A DNA stretch of 64,000 nucleotides from an uncultured Bacilli bacterium (GTDB lineage: Bacteria > Bacillota_I > Bacilli_A > RF39 > UBA660): positions 1 to 64,000 of the forward strand of contig CAKPBJ010000002.1 of NCBI GenBank assembly GCA_934140575.1. Direction: 5' to 3'. Below the pieces are notes generated by a model that was not told the DNA's origin, made no database searches, and saw only the letters and a program-made list of their open reading frames with translations. This document shows positions 35,516-44,859 of this stretch, one piece after another (position 1 is the first letter of the stretch; the number at the start of each line of letters is the position of its first letter). The position numbers and the translations under genes are program-made.

Positions 35516-35551
35516 AAATAAATATAATTAGAAAACAATTTCTAATTATAT
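35512..35551 (-). terminator. Intrinsic terminator of the HelD gene
   Basis: A perfect 13-bp hairpin (35522-35534 with 35539-35551, arms ATATAATTAGAAA and its complement), then TTATTTTG on the minus strand. The TAG stop of HelD lies in the 5' arm. Confidence 0.65.
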
Positions 35552-37572
35552 ATAATAAGTTCATGTTGACATCTTGTACACGCAACATATAATAAATTTC
35601 TTTCATTCTTCTTATAAGAATTATTACGATCATTATAAATGATAACAGAATCAAACTCTAATCCTTTAGAAACATAAGCCGGAATAACAATTAATTCTTT
35701 ATTAAAAGCCTTACTATTCGCATCAACCAAACTAACATTACACTTATCATTAATAAGATTATATAATTCTTCTGCTTCTCTATTATCCTTAGTAATGATA
35801 GCTGTACTACGATACTGTCCTTGTAAGTAATCAATATCTTCTCTTAATCTTTCTTTTAAATCAGTTACTCCTTTTCTTATAATTACTGGTTTATTATTAT
35901 CTCTTCTAATCGCATTAACATGTTTTAAATTAAGTATTTTATTTGTATAATCAATTATTTCTGGAGAAGAACGATAAGTCTTTAATAGTTCTAAATACTT
36001 AGTATCTCCTCTAAATAAATCACATAATTCATATAAAGATTTATAGTGATAATATGGATTTATATTTTGATTAATATCTCCAAGTACAGTAAAATCAGCC
36101 TTTCTAAATATATTATTAATTATAATATATTGAAGTCTATTATAGTCTTGTGCCTCATCTATTACTACCTGTTTAATATTACCTTCATAAATAAAACCTT
36201 CTAATAGTCCTTTTAAATAAGCCATAATAAGTGCATCCTCATAATTAATAATATCTTTATTAACCATCTTACGAATATATGACTCAGGTAACTTTATACG
36301 ACAAAAATCACTTAAGAAAAACTCAACAAATACATTTCTTATATCCTTATTAAAATTACAATTACTAAGTAATAGTTTATGTATTGTTTTAATTTTCTTC
36401 ATATTTCCTTTATACAAGTTAGAACAAACTTTATCACTAATTTCTTCTACTCTTTCAAATAATGGTAATTTAGCATATCTATCATGTAACATCTCATTAA
36501 TATCATTTTTATAAATATAAATATTTTCTTCTACTTTAATATCATTTGTAAATACACAATTATCTAAATAATTTTCAATAAAAGCATCTAAATCATCTAT
36601 TATCTTATCACTTTGTTTATATTCAACTAACTCAGGATTATCTTCCTTATAAGAATAATATCTAGATACAAAATCTGTAAATGTTTCTACATCTTTATAT
36701 TCATTTAAAAAAGTTGCTAAATAATCATTAAATGTTGTTTGTAAAGTATTATCTTCTCCTAAAGATGGTAAAACTTCTGAAATATATTCTGTAAATATAT
36801 TATTAGGTGAAAATATAAGTATATTATTACTATTTAAATTTTTAAGTCTATAAAGTAAAAATGCAATTCTATGTAAAGCAACAGTAGTCTTACCTGATCC
36901 TGCAATTCCTTGAACTATCAAATTATTATCTTCTACATTTCTAATAACTTTATTTTGTTCTTGTTGAATCGTATTAACAACATTTTTCATTTTTTCACTT
37001 GATTCATTTGCTAAAACTTCCTGTAATACCTCATCATCTATATTAAGTGAATTATCAAAAACACCTATTAATTTATCATCTTCTATTTTATATTGTCTTT
37101 TCCTTTTTAACTCTCCTTTAATTATTCCCCCAGGTGCACTATATTCGCAAGGACCAGTTTCATAATCATAAAACAAACTACAAATAGGACTTCTCCAATC
37201 ATATAAAATATTATTAGTATCTTTATCTTTTAAATAAGTTAAAGCCATATAAATATTAAATATGTCGCCTTCATCATCTTTAAATACAATAGACGCAAAA
37301 TAAGGTTTCTTCTTTATTTTACAAAGTTGCTTAAAATATTTTTGTTTCTGTAATGCTCTTTCCTCTTCTTGTGAAGTAATAGACCTAACCTGTGCCATTT
37401 CACCTTCATCAAAACTATTAGCGTCCTCCCACATCATCTTTTTAAATTCAACTAAGTTCTGATCATCCGCAACAACATCTTCACCAAGACTATTTAAAGT
37501 ATCATCTAAGAGTTTTCTAACCTTCTTTAATATTTTCTTCTCCTTAACAAACTCTGCCTCACTAATTGCCAT
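35542..37572 (-). CDS. helD: HelD-family UvrD-like helicase (RNA polymerase recycling factor)
   Basis: 676 aa. N-terminal helical arm (1-90) and the YFASIVFKD...YDWRSPICSLFYDYETGPCEY segment typical of HelD. Superfamily-1 motor follows: Walker A GIAGSGKTTVALHRIAFLLY (222-241), motif II VVIDEAQDYN, a GDINQNINP motif III, the LKTYRSSPEI motif IV, SKGLEFDSVIIY and the final YVACTRCQHEL. In Bacillus HelD removes RNA polymerase from DNA, and some members give rifamycin tolerance. AAAGGAGGG precedes the ATG. Monocistronic with its own terminator. Shorter than B. subtilis HelD (about 770 aa) but all motor motifs are present. Confidence 0.88.
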   Translation of the reverse strand: MAISEAEFVKEKKILKKVRKLLDDTLNSLGEDVVADDQNLVEFKKMMWEDANSFDEGEMAQVRSITSQEEERALQKQKYFKQLCKIKKKPYFASIVFKDDEGDIFNIYMALTYLKDKDTNNILYDWRSPICSLFYDYETGPCEYSAPGGIIKGELKRKRQYKIEDDKLIGVFDNSLNIDDEVLQEVLANESSEKMKNVVNTIQQEQNKVIRNVEDNNLIVQGIAGSGKTTVALHRIAFLLYRLKNLNSNNILIFSPNNIFTEYISEVLPSLGEDNTLQTTFNDYLATFLNEYKDVETFTDFVSRYYSYKEDNPELVEYKQSDKIIDDLDAFIENYLDNCVFTNDIKVEENIYIYKNDINEMLHDRYAKLPLFERVEEISDKVCSNLYKGNMKKIKTIHKLLLSNCNFNKDIRNVFVEFFLSDFCRIKLPESYIRKMVNKDIINYEDALIMAYLKGLLEGFIYEGNIKQVVIDEAQDYNRLQYIIINNIFRKADFTVLGDINQNINPYYHYKSLYELCDLFRGDTKYLELLKTYRSSPEIIDYTNKILNLKHVNAIRRDNNKPVIIRKGVTDLKERLREDIDYLQGQYRSTAIITKDNREAEELYNLINDKCNVSLVDANSKAFNKELIVIPAYVSKGLEFDSVIIYNDRNNSYKKNERNLLYVACTRCQHELIIYN

Positions 37573-37603
37573 AATACCCTCCTTTAAAACTACAGAATAA
37601 GTA

Positions 37604-37628
37604 TAAAAAACTACACAAATACATGTAG
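37604..37628 (-). terminator. Short hairpin with T-run between the mutase and HelD genes
   Basis: On the minus strand CTACA, 8-nt loop, TGTAG, then TTTTTT. It lies 32 bp before the HelD start codon. Either a second terminator for the upstream operon or a leader hairpin of helD; the stem is only 5 bp. Confidence 0.35.
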
Positions 37629-37713
37629 CATTCTACTTATCCTTAATTTAGAAACGTCTACTAAAATATATCATAAATACCCCATCTTAACAATTACCAA
37701 AGACACTCACTTT

Positions 37714-37750
37714 ACAAAAAAACTAAGCTGAATTAACACTCAACTTAGTC
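37714..37750 (-). terminator. Intrinsic terminator of the phosphohexomutase operon
   Basis: On the minus strand ACTAAGTTGA, loop, TCAGCTTAGT (one G-T pair), followed by TTTTTTT. About 22 bp after the stop codon at 37772. Confidence 0.8.
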
Positions 37751-37771
37751 ATAAATAAATTATTAAATTTT

Positions 37772-39145
37772 CTACTTATTTAACTCATTAATTAAAGATA
37801 TAAATTCATCTTGTAATTCACTAAGTCTCTCCTCAGTACTAGCCTCAAACCTAGCAGTAACATTAGGACCAGTATTACTAGCTCTAACAAGAGCCCATCC
37901 ATCATCAAATAATACCTTAACTCCATCAATATCTAAATATTTGTAACCCTTTTCAATTACATAATCTTTAACCTTATCAATTAAACCAAATTTTACATCA
38001 TCACTAGATTTAAACTTAATCTCCTCTGTAGAATAATATCTATTTAAATTAGCAAGTAATTCATTAACGCTTTTATCAGTATGAGTTAATATTTCAATTA
38101 ATCTAATACCGGCATATAATCCACTATCAAATCCTGGCCATCTATCTCTAAAGTATACATGTCCAGATAATTCTCCACCAAAAGGTAAATCCATATCTCT
38201 AACAGCAGCTTTAGTATATGAGTTTCCAGTACGATAAGTTATACATTTACCACCAAGTTTCTCAACTTCATCAGAAAATGTCTTAGAACACTTAACATCA
38301 CATAAAAACTCTTTCTTATCAACTTTATTTATAATATCTCTTACAATTAAAGTCATATAAATATCCGTAGGAATAAACGTTGCATCCCCTGAAACAACAC
38401 CAAGTCTATCACCATCTCCATCAAAACCAATACCAACATCTGCACCAGTTTCTATTACCTTCTTCTTTAACTGCTCTAAATTAGCTTCAACGCAAGGATC
38501 TGGATGATGATTTGGAAAATGGCCATCACTTTCATCATTTATATAAATTAAATCCACTGGAAATTTATCATAAATCTTCTTAACAATAACAGAAGTAGTA
38601 CCATTACCAGGATCAATAACAGCCTTTATCTTTCTATCCCCCATATGAATATTATTAACAAATAAATCTATATAATCATTCGTAATATCATAAGTACTAA
38701 TATGACCTTCTCCAGTCGTAAATTCACCTTTCAAAATAAATTCTAAAAAGTCTTGAATTTCTTGTCCCTTACAGTTACCAGACTCATCAAATGCAAATTT
38801 AAATCCATTATCATCCTTTGGATTATGAGAAGCAGTCACCATAACACCACTAAATACTTTTAATTTAATACATGCATAATAATACATTGGTGTAGTACAA
38901 AGACCTATACTAATAACATCAATACCTGTCTCAGTAATACCCTTAATTAAAGCATCATATAAACTAGGGCTACTAAGTCTATTGTCATGACCAACTACAC
39001 AATTAGTCTTACCAATACTTTTAATATGACTACCAAAACCAAGTCCAATAGTATAAGCAGTATCCTCATCTATCTCACTAGGATAAATACCTCTTATATC
39101 ATATCCTCTAAAAATATTTTTACAAATATCACTCTTATATTTCAT
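37772..39145 (-). CDS. manB: Phosphomannomutase/phosphoglucomutase
   Basis: 457 aa, the usual length of the bacterial PMM/PGM family. Active-site TASHNP (phosphoserine S106), metal loop DGDGDR (242-247), sugar loop GGELSGHVYF and the C-terminal phosphate-binding RASNTGPNVTARFE are all intact. Interconverts hexose 6- and 1-phosphates and so feeds GDP-mannose or UDP-glucose synthesis; it may supply the capsule pathway although it is 18 kb from it. Preceded by AGGAGG. It follows a small membrane protein gene by 9 bp. PMM versus PGM preference cannot be decided by eye. Confidence 0.9.
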   Translation of the reverse strand: MKYKSDICKNIFRGYDIRGIYPSEIDEDTAYTIGLGFGSHIKSIGKTNCVVGHDNRLSSPSLYDALIKGITETGIDVISIGLCTTPMYYYACIKLKVFSGVMVTASHNPKDDNGFKFAFDESGNCKGQEIQDFLEFILKGEFTTGEGHISTYDITNDYIDLFVNNIHMGDRKIKAVIDPGNGTTSVIVKKIYDKFPVDLIYINDESDGHFPNHHPDPCVEANLEQLKKKVIETGADVGIGFDGDGDRLGVVSGDATFIPTDIYMTLIVRDIINKVDKKEFLCDVKCSKTFSDEVEKLGGKCITYRTGNSYTKAAVRDMDLPFGGELSGHVYFRDRWPGFDSGLYAGIRLIEILTHTDKSVNELLANLNRYYSTEEIKFKSSDDVKFGLIDKVKDYVIEKGYKYLDIDGVKVLFDDGWALVRASNTGPNVTARFEASTEERLSELQDEFISLINELNK

Positions 39146-39154
39146 AATATCCTC

Positions 39155-39487
39155 CTAACTTTCTAAAACTAAACTTCCATCATAAGTAGAATATTTATAT
39201 GTCCCATTATCACTATTAAAGTACCAGTATCCATCAGCCTCTTTATCAAAAGTTGCACTTACACCAGTAGATTCTAAATAATTAATAACATCTTCATAAC
39301 TATCATAAAAGACATTAATAGAACTAATATCTCCAATATCATCCCCATAAGACTCTGAAGTACTATTACTTAAACTAGAATCACTATTGTACTGATAAAA
39401 TAAAAAAATACCAGTACCAATAAAAATCAATAATAATAAAATAATAATTATAAATATTAACTTTCTTTTCTTATTCACTATTATCAC
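39155..39487 (-). CDS. Small membrane-anchored protein of unknown function
   Basis: 110 aa. Basic N-terminus (MIIVNKKRKL), one membrane helix (about residues 9-30), a Ser-rich linker and a compact C-terminal domain ending YWYFNSDNGTYKYSTYDGSL. Not recognised. It is the first gene of a two-gene operon with the phosphohexomutase, behind a good promoter. It is probably surface-exposed on the outer face. Confidence 0.55.
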   Translation of the reverse strand: MIIVNKKRKLIFIIIILLLLIFIGTGIFLFYQYNSDSSLSNSTSESYGDDIGDISSINVFYDSYEDVINYLESTGVSATFDKEADGYWYFNSDNGTYKYSTYDGSLVLES

Positions 39488-39501
39488 CTTAACCCAAATC
39501 T

Positions 39502-39530
39502 ATTATAATATATAAAAACAAAAGCTGCAA
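39502..39530 (-). promoter_or_regulatory. Promoter of the small membrane protein-manB operon
   Basis: On the minus strand TTGCAG (39525-39530), 17-bp spacer, TATAAT (39502-39507), 15 bp before the start codon. Confidence 0.55.
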
Positions 39531-39559
39531 ACAAAAAAGAAATATAAAACTATATCTCT
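39531..39559 (-). terminator. Intrinsic terminator of the CmpB-like gene
   Basis: On the minus strand AGAGATATA, loop GTTT, TATATTTCT (one G-T pair), then a short T-run, 10 bp after the stop codon at 39569. Confidence 0.6.
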
Positions 39560-39568
39560 TATAAATAA

Positions 39569-40270
39569 CTATTTTTTCTTATCTTTCTTCTTATAAATAT
39601 ATTCTCTAATCTTATCATAATTACTATTATTTCTCTCAATATTAGGAAAAGCCTTAAAAAGTCTTTTATGAAAGAACCTATATCTTTGTAATGACTTCTT
39701 AACTTCTTCCTTAATTTGACTAGTAGAATCTTTATTAGTAAATTTAGAAGTATCAATCTCTAATTTATATATAGTAAATGTAGAAATCAAAAAATCAAAA
39801 ACAAATACCACAATAAGTACTATTCCAAGAATAATTAGAAAAGTATGATTTAAACTTTTAAGTAATGAAAACAATATAGGATTAATTATCTTTATAATAA
39901 TAACACTACCAAGTCCAAAAAACATTCCTGTTTCTAAACATATTCTTCCATTCAGATTAAATTTCTTATGTGAATAATCCCACCATCTAAGTTTAAATAT
40001 TTTTTCCATTACAAAGCTTGTTAAATACTCAAGTAAACAACAAAAAAACATTCCCATTATATATAAAGCTATTAAGTCATTTGAATATCTATTTAAATAA
40101 TAAGTAACAATTAATGATCCAAATCCAAATATTGGTAAATAAGGTCCTATAAAATAGCCCCTACTAAAATTAAGTTTACCACTTTCTAAATATATACCAA
40201 TTACTTCTATAAAATAGCCAAGAATTGAATATATAAAAAATAATAAAAATACAAAGCAAACATTATACAT
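39569..40270 (-). CDS. Putative ABC-transporter type IV membrane protein (CmpB family)
   Basis: 233 aa with about five membrane helices. Key segments: FFIYSILGYFIEVIGIYLES, FSRGYFIGPYLPIFGFGSLI, LEYLTSFVMEKIFKLRWWDY, HKKFNLNGRICLETGMFFGL. These match the CmpB/DUF1113 family widespread in Clostridia and Bacilli. The family is annotated as a putative ABC-transporter permease, but no ATPase is nearby and the real function is unknown. Monocistronic, between terminators. Confidence 0.75.
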   Translation of the reverse strand: MYNVCFVFLLFFIYSILGYFIEVIGIYLESGKLNFSRGYFIGPYLPIFGFGSLIVTYYLNRYSNDLIALYIMGMFFCCLLEYLTSFVMEKIFKLRWWDYSHKKFNLNGRICLETGMFFGLGSVIIIKIINPILFSLLKSLNHTFLIILGIVLIVVFVFDFLISTFTIYKLEIDTSKFTNKDSTSQIKEEVKKSLQRYRFFHKRLFKAFPNIERNNSNYDKIREYIYKKKDKKK

Positions 40271-40320
40271 ATACTTTTCACCCTAAAAAAATTATATAAA
40301 ATTTAATTAAAAAAGTAAAA

Positions 40321-40356
40321 TAAAAAAAGTAGTTATATAACAACATATAACTACTT
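40321..40356 (-). terminator. Intrinsic terminator of the pyrophosphatase gene
   Basis: A perfect 11-bp stem (40328-40338 with 40345-40355, AGTAGTTATAT and complement) followed on the minus strand by TTTTTTTA. Confidence 0.85.
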
Positions 40357-40374
40357 ATAGTTTAATTATTAATA

Positions 40375-41991
40375 TTAATTGTCTAATACATCCATGATTA
40401 GTGGAACTACATTACGTTTACGTGATACACATCCATCTATAAAATCACCTTGATCAACATCTTTTTGATATGCAGTATCTACAATATTTTTACCTTTAGT
40501 ATTATAAATTATGTAACTACCATTTCTAACTATATCAGTAACATATAAAGCTACTAATTGATAATTATTAGCCTCTGCAACTTCATCAAGAACATGAATA
40601 TATCCATCAATTTCTTTTTCAATTTCATCAAAATTCATTGTGAAAAATTGTCCTATTGCAAAGTTCTTTTCATTAACATTAAATAACTTATAGTCATTAT
40701 ATAATACATCTTCTTTAGTCATACCATCAAGAGAAGTACCACTCTTTAATAATTCCATTCCATAAACTTGATAATCAACTCCAGCAATAGAAGAAAGTTC
40801 ACTAACCGCAACACGATCTACATCTGTAGTTGTTGGACTCTTTAATATTAAAGTATCTGAAAGTATTCCTGAAAGTAATGCTCCTGCAATTTCCTTTGGA
40901 ATTTCAATTTCTCTTTCTTTATATAAAGTATAAAGAATAGTACATGTAGAACCAACTGCCATATTTCTATAATTAATTGGTGCATTAGTAGTTAAACTAC
41001 TCAAAGCATGATGATCAAATATTTCTAATATATTAGCTTCTTCTAATCCTTCAACACTTTGTAATTTTTCATTATGATCTACTAAAATAACATTTTTAGG
41101 ATGTTTTTCAGATAAATCAGTAACTTTTAATAATCCTAAACATCTATTCCTCTTATCAACAACAGGATAATTAGTATGTTTTAATTTATTATTAACTTCA
41201 ACTATATCAGTAACGAAATCAGTATCTAAGAACTTAGTTGGATTATAAACCTTAATCATTGTCTTAATATAATTAGTTAATGCAACCATTCTAGAAACTC
41301 TATAAGTATCATATGGAGTTCTAATAATACTAACTCCATTCTTACGAGCAATCTCTAAATGATCTTCTTTAATCATACTATCATTAGATAAAATAATTAA
41401 TTTTACTTTAGAATTTACAGCATATTCAATAACACTATGTCTATCTCCTACTATTAATATATCACTAGGTGTAAGTTTTACATTATCTATAAAAGTTGTA
41501 CTACGATAAGCAGCAACAAATATTTTACCAATAATTTCCTTACTACATCTAAGTACTTCTTCTCCCTTTAATACATGTAATAAATTATCATAAGAAGTAT
41601 ATAAATCTTCAACATTCTCATTAATAATTACATGAGATAAATCTTTTAAAGTAATAAGACCTAAAAAAGAATCATCACTCTTAACAACAGGAATACCAGT
41701 AAGACCTGACTTTAACATAGATTGATATCCATCATAAATACTACAAGTATCCTTAATAAAATATTTTTTATGATAATTAATATCTTTTAATTGTAATTTA
41801 ACATCATTTAAATATTTAGGTTCTTTTAATCCAAAATACTTTAATGCATAACTAGATTCTTTATTAACATTTCCCAAAACTCTAGGTTCTGTATTTCCCC
41901 CTAATTGATTTTTTAGATATGAAAGCCCAATAGCTGCCATAACTGAATCTGAATCTGGTTTCTTATGTCCAAATATAAATGTTTTACTCAT
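40375..41991 (-). CDS. ppaC: Mn-dependent inorganic pyrophosphatase with CBS and DRTGG domains
   Basis: 538 aa starting MSKTFIFGHKKPDSDSVMAA. The open frame extends 49 codons further upstream (to 42138), but the promoter lies in that stretch and the ribosome site is before 41991. Family II (DHH) catalytic motifs: H9, D13, D15 in GHKKPDSDS, VDHNE, FDHHALSS and the C-terminal SRKRNVVP substrate-binding loop. Two CBS segments (CSIYDGYQSMLKSGLTGIPV; TDIVEVNNKLKHTNYPVVDK) flank a DRTGG region, the layout of nucleotide-regulated CBS-PPases in Clostridia. It hydrolyses pyrophosphate to phosphate and should be tuned by adenine nucleotides. Confidence 0.9.
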   Translation of the reverse strand: MSKTFIFGHKKPDSDSVMAAIGLSYLKNQLGGNTEPRVLGNVNKESSYALKYFGLKEPKYLNDVKLQLKDINYHKKYFIKDTCSIYDGYQSMLKSGLTGIPVVKSDDSFLGLITLKDLSHVIINENVEDLYTSYDNLLHVLKGEEVLRCSKEIIGKIFVAAYRSTTFIDNVKLTPSDILIVGDRHSVIEYAVNSKVKLIILSNDSMIKEDHLEIARKNGVSIIRTPYDTYRVSRMVALTNYIKTMIKVYNPTKFLDTDFVTDIVEVNNKLKHTNYPVVDKRNRCLGLLKVTDLSEKHPKNVILVDHNEKLQSVEGLEEANILEIFDHHALSSLTTNAPINYRNMAVGSTCTILYTLYKEREIEIPKEIAGALLSGILSDTLILKSPTTTDVDRVAVSELSSIAGVDYQVYGMELLKSGTSLDGMTKEDVLYNDYKLFNVNEKNFAIGQFFTMNFDEIEKEIDGYIHVLDEVAEANNYQLVALYVTDIVRNGSYIIYNTKGKNIVDTAYQKDVDQGDFIDGCVSRKRNVVPLIMDVLDN

Positions 41992-42014
41992 ATCTCTCAC
42001 TTCTTTCTTGTCAA

Positions 42015-42043
42015 AGTATATCATAAAATTTATTTCATGACAA
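42015..42043 (-). promoter_or_regulatory. Promoter of the pyrophosphatase gene
   Basis: On the minus strand TTGTCA (42038-42043), 17-bp spacer, TATACT (42015-42020), 23 bp before the preferred start codon. It rules out the longer upstream reading frame as the main start. Confidence 0.6.
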
Positions 42044-42072
42044 GAATTCATTATTTTATGTAAGAAAATCAA

Positions 42073-42100
42073 CAAAAAAGATAGTACTAAAATACTATCT
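42073..42100 (-). terminator. Intrinsic terminator of the HD-domain gene
   Basis: On the minus strand GATAGTA, loop TTTTAG, TACTATC, then TTTTTT. The TAG stop (42095-42097) lies in the 5' arm. Confidence 0.75.
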
Positions 42101-42595
42101 AAACTTACTAATAATAAACATAAATATAAAACTTCCAACAGTTTGTAAACTATTCTTAGTTACATAACCTCTTTCAAATATAGCAGAAACATCATCAATC
42201 ATATCTACTATCCAACTTTCTAAATACTTAGGTGGCATAAATGTACAAGGCCACATATGAGTTCTAATTATATCCTTCTGTAACTCACTAAGTTCAAAAT
42301 ATTTAGAAGCATTTTTAACCGCAATATCAGGATGCTTTGTAATTTTATGTACCACATTAAATGTTAAAACCTCATCAGTAAAAAAATCATGTAATAAAGC
42401 AGCCCTAGTTGCCTCTTTATAATTTAAATGAAGAGCTTTAGTAATCAAATAAGTATAATAACTTACTCTAAGACAATGATCATACCTAGTAATACCATGA
42501 TGTCTACAATCATTAAGTTTCATAAATTCATCATGTTTATAAATGTCATTAATAATATCATAAAATTCAGACTTCTTCTTTCTCATTCTCTTCAT
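42095..42595 (-). CDS. HD-domain phosphohydrolase
   Basis: 166 aa. HD-superfamily metal site visible: a first His in YDHCLRVSYYTYLI, the HD pair in ALLHDFFTD, and a later H/D in IIRTHMWP and IVDMIDDVSA. Similar small HD proteins of Bacilli and Clostridia act on nucleotides, but the substrate is unknown. Two ATGs three codons apart are possible starts. It lies 95 bp downstream of the dnaB-like gene and could be co-transcribed with it. The C-terminus ends in a hydrophobic stretch (SFIFMFIISKF). Confidence 0.8.
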   Translation of the reverse strand: MKRMRKKKSEFYDIINDIYKHDEFMKLNDCRHHGITRYDHCLRVSYYTYLITKALHLNYKEATRAALLHDFFTDEVLTFNVVHKITKHPDIAVKNASKYFELSELQKDIIRTHMWPCTFMPPKYLESWIVDMIDDVSAIFERGYVTKNSLQTVGSFIFMFIISKFR

Positions 42596-42690
42596 CCCTT
42601 ACTATTATATTTCCACGCCACTAAAATATATCATAATAAACACAATAATAAAAGAAAAGTAAAGACTAACTTTATAACCTTTACATTTAT

Positions 42691-44001
42691 TTACACTAAT
42701 TCATTAATAATTTTATCTAATTCTTCAACATCTTCTTCAGTTGTATCACTAACTTCATTATCCTTATTAAACCACACAGGTAATTCTTGATTATTATGAA
42801 CTTTTGTATTAGAAGAAACCTTCTTTTCATTTGGCTTAATAATTTTCTTTAACTTTTTATGTTCTTTTTCAGTTAATTTCATTGCATCTTCAACCGTTTC
42901 AATATTAAGCCTTTTCCATTGCCCAGCAATTGTTTCAACATAACTTTTCTTTAACTGTTGATCATTTACTTGTAACACATAACTTATAAGCACATTAACA
43001 ACCCCAGGATTTAGTTTTTGTTCAATCATCAAATTCTCAATAAGACGTTTATCTCTATCTGTCGGTTCTGCTCCCTTATACCTAGCCTTTAATAATTGAT
43101 AAGGCGTAATATTTTCAAAAGTATATACAAGCTTTGCCCACCTACTATTATCACCCTTAGGTTTCTTTAAAAAATCAGGTTGTCTATTATATATAACAGT
43201 AGGTAAATTACCCGCATTATCAAACTTATAATAATCACGACAACTCTTACGTAATATTGTCTTATCAATTAACCCTTTCTCATTTAAACTATCTCTAATA
43301 AGTCCCTGCATATCTAAAGTATCTAAATTATAAATATAACTTAAATTATTAATAAGAGTCCTAGTATCATTATTAAAACAATTCTTATTAAGTTGACTAT
43401 CAGGAATAGATGAAATAATAGTATTAAAATCAATTCCTTTATTAATCAATATATTATTAGAATCTCTCTTAGTAATATCATCCATCTCTTCAGTAATAGT
43501 CCCCACTCTACTAGTAAACACCTCATCAAATGAATGAGTAATGTCATCATACTCCTTCAAATTAAGTCTAGGTACTTTAAAATAATTAAGTAACTTATCA
43601 TACTCCTTCTTCCCAACATTATTATATAAAACTATATTAAGAATCGGATGATTAAAAAAATCATGTGGAGTAATAGGACTAAATAACAAATAAACATACT
43701 GATTAATATTATCTTTCTTCATATATGTCTTCAATAAACCAACTGCTTCTAACTTCTCCCTAGCAATAACAATATCATCTAACTTTAATTGCATAGTAGT
43801 CATCAAATGATAATGAGTCAAATCATCACTTATAATCTCCAATCTATCAAGATCATCAATAAGTGTATAATATAAAGAAACAGCCGTATATCCAATAATT
43901 GGTTGATATAACATAGAAATAAGTTTTCTATCCTTATCAGTAATAATAGTCTTATTAAGAACAGTATAAGTATCTGCTGGTAAAATACTAATATTTCTCA
44001 T
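42691..44001 (-). CDS. Replication initiation/membrane attachment protein (Bacillus DnaB-like, DnaD domains)
   Basis: About 436 aa from ATG at 44001 (MRNISILPADTYTVLNKTII), with GGGTGGTGA in front. The N-terminal winged-helix part (DKDRKLISMLYQPIIGYTAV, SLYYTLIDDLDRLE) and the C-terminal DnaD-type helical domain (TPYQLLKARYKGAEPTDRDK, LMIEQKLNPGVVNVLISYVL) match the Gram-positive DnaB helicase-loading protein. The last about 60 residues are charged and probably disordered. In Bacillus, DnaB loads the replicative helicase together with DnaD and DnaI; the dnaI gene that often follows is not here. Confidence 0.82.
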   Translation of the reverse strand: MRNISILPADTYTVLNKTIITDKDRKLISMLYQPIIGYTAVSLYYTLIDDLDRLEIISDDLTHYHLMTTMQLKLDDIVIAREKLEAVGLLKTYMKKDNINQYVYLLFSPITPHDFFNHPILNIVLYNNVGKKEYDKLLNYFKVPRLNLKEYDDITHSFDEVFTSRVGTITEEMDDITKRDSNNILINKGIDFNTIISSIPDSQLNKNCFNNDTRTLINNLSYIYNLDTLDMQGLIRDSLNEKGLIDKTILRKSCRDYYKFDNAGNLPTVIYNRQPDFLKKPKGDNSRWAKLVYTFENITPYQLLKARYKGAEPTDRDKRLIENLMIEQKLNPGVVNVLISYVLQVNDQQLKKSYVETIAGQWKRLNIETVEDAMKLTEKEHKKLKKIIKPNEKKVSSNTKVHNNQELPVWFNKDNEVSDTTEEDVEELDKIINELV

Positions 44002-44062
44002 GTTAATCACCACCCACTAAATATATTATATTAAATTATATCAAAAAGAAAGAAAAAACATT

Positions 44063-44089
44063 TAAAAAAAAGAAGTTTTTAAAAACCTC
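44063..44089 (-). terminator. Intrinsic terminator of the pilC-pilD operon
   Basis: On the minus strand GAGGTTTTTAAAAACTTC folds into a hairpin with a minimal loop, followed by TTTTTTTT. The TAA stop of pilD (44079-44081) is in its centre. Confidence 0.6.
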
Positions 44090-44846
44090 TAATAAATGTA
44101 AGTATCATATCTAAATTAATTCTAGTAAAATATATAAACATAAAACTAATTACTAGAAATGGTCCAAAAGGAACTAAATTAACTTTTCTCTTCCAAAGTA
44201 TCAACAATGAAATTGGTAATGCTAAAAAACTAGCTAAAAATATAACAAATAGTCCAAGTAATGGATTAATAACTAATCCAAATACAAACATTAATTTAAT
44301 ATCTCCTCCACCTAAACTATCTTTTTTAAATAAGAAATTCCCAAAAATCATTATTAAATACATTACTCCGAATAAACACATTCCAGATAAAATACTAAAT
44401 AATGAATATAAAACTCCATGACTTAAACAATTAATAATTATAAAGTACCCTGAAAAGAAAATAAGTAATTCATCTGGAATAATATAATAACTAATATCAG
44501 ATACACTAATAATTATAAGTAAAGCAACAATTCCAAGAGCAATTAATAACTCATAACTAAATCCAAATACAAAGTAACTTAAAGCAAATAATATCCCACA
44601 GAATAACTCCATATATGAAGATAATGGTCCAATCTTCTCACCACAATACCTACACTTACCATGTAAAATTAAATAAGAAATCATAGGAATCATATCTAGT
44701 AAACTTAATTCATGTCCACAATTATCACAATGGCTTCTACTATTAATAAATCCTTCTCCTTTAGGAAGTCTAAAACCAATAACAGTAAAAAATGATCCAA
44801 ATAAAGTTCCTAAAATAAAAAAGATAATTAAGTAAAAAATATCCAT
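44079..44846 (-). CDS. pilD: Type IV prepilin leader peptidase/N-methylase
   Basis: 255 aa, about seven or eight membrane helices. Cytoplasmic CxxC...CxxC zinc site: C40/C43 in CDNCGHEL and C65/C68 in CRYCGE. The two catalytic aspartates of the aspartic prepilin peptidase are in SDISYYIIPDE (D117) and LGGGDIKL (D182). It cleaves and N-methylates prepilins at the membrane. Its ribosome site (AAAGGAGGT) lies in the 3' end of the pilC gene 13 bp upstream. No pilin, PilB or PilT gene is visible in the window, so the rest of the machinery must be elsewhere. Confidence 0.93.
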   Translation of the reverse strand: MDIFYLIIFFILGTLFGSFFTVIGFRLPKGEGFINSRSHCDNCGHELSLLDMIPMISYLILHGKCRYCGEKIGPLSSYMELFCGILFALSYFVFGFSYELLIALGIVALLIIISVSDISYYIIPDELLIFFSGYFIIINCLSHGVLYSLFSILSGMCLFGVMYLIMIFGNFLFKKDSLGGGDIKLMFVFGLVINPLLGLFVIFLASFLALPISLLILWKRKVNLVPFGPFLVISFMFIYFTRINLDMILTFIRGF

Positions 44847-44859
44847 ATAATTACCTCCT

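Noticed and set aside
41992..42138. Upstream extension of the pyrophosphatase frame (49 extra residues)
   Set aside because: Contains the promoter and lacks similarity to the family; the DHH motif sits at the expected distance from the inner ATG.
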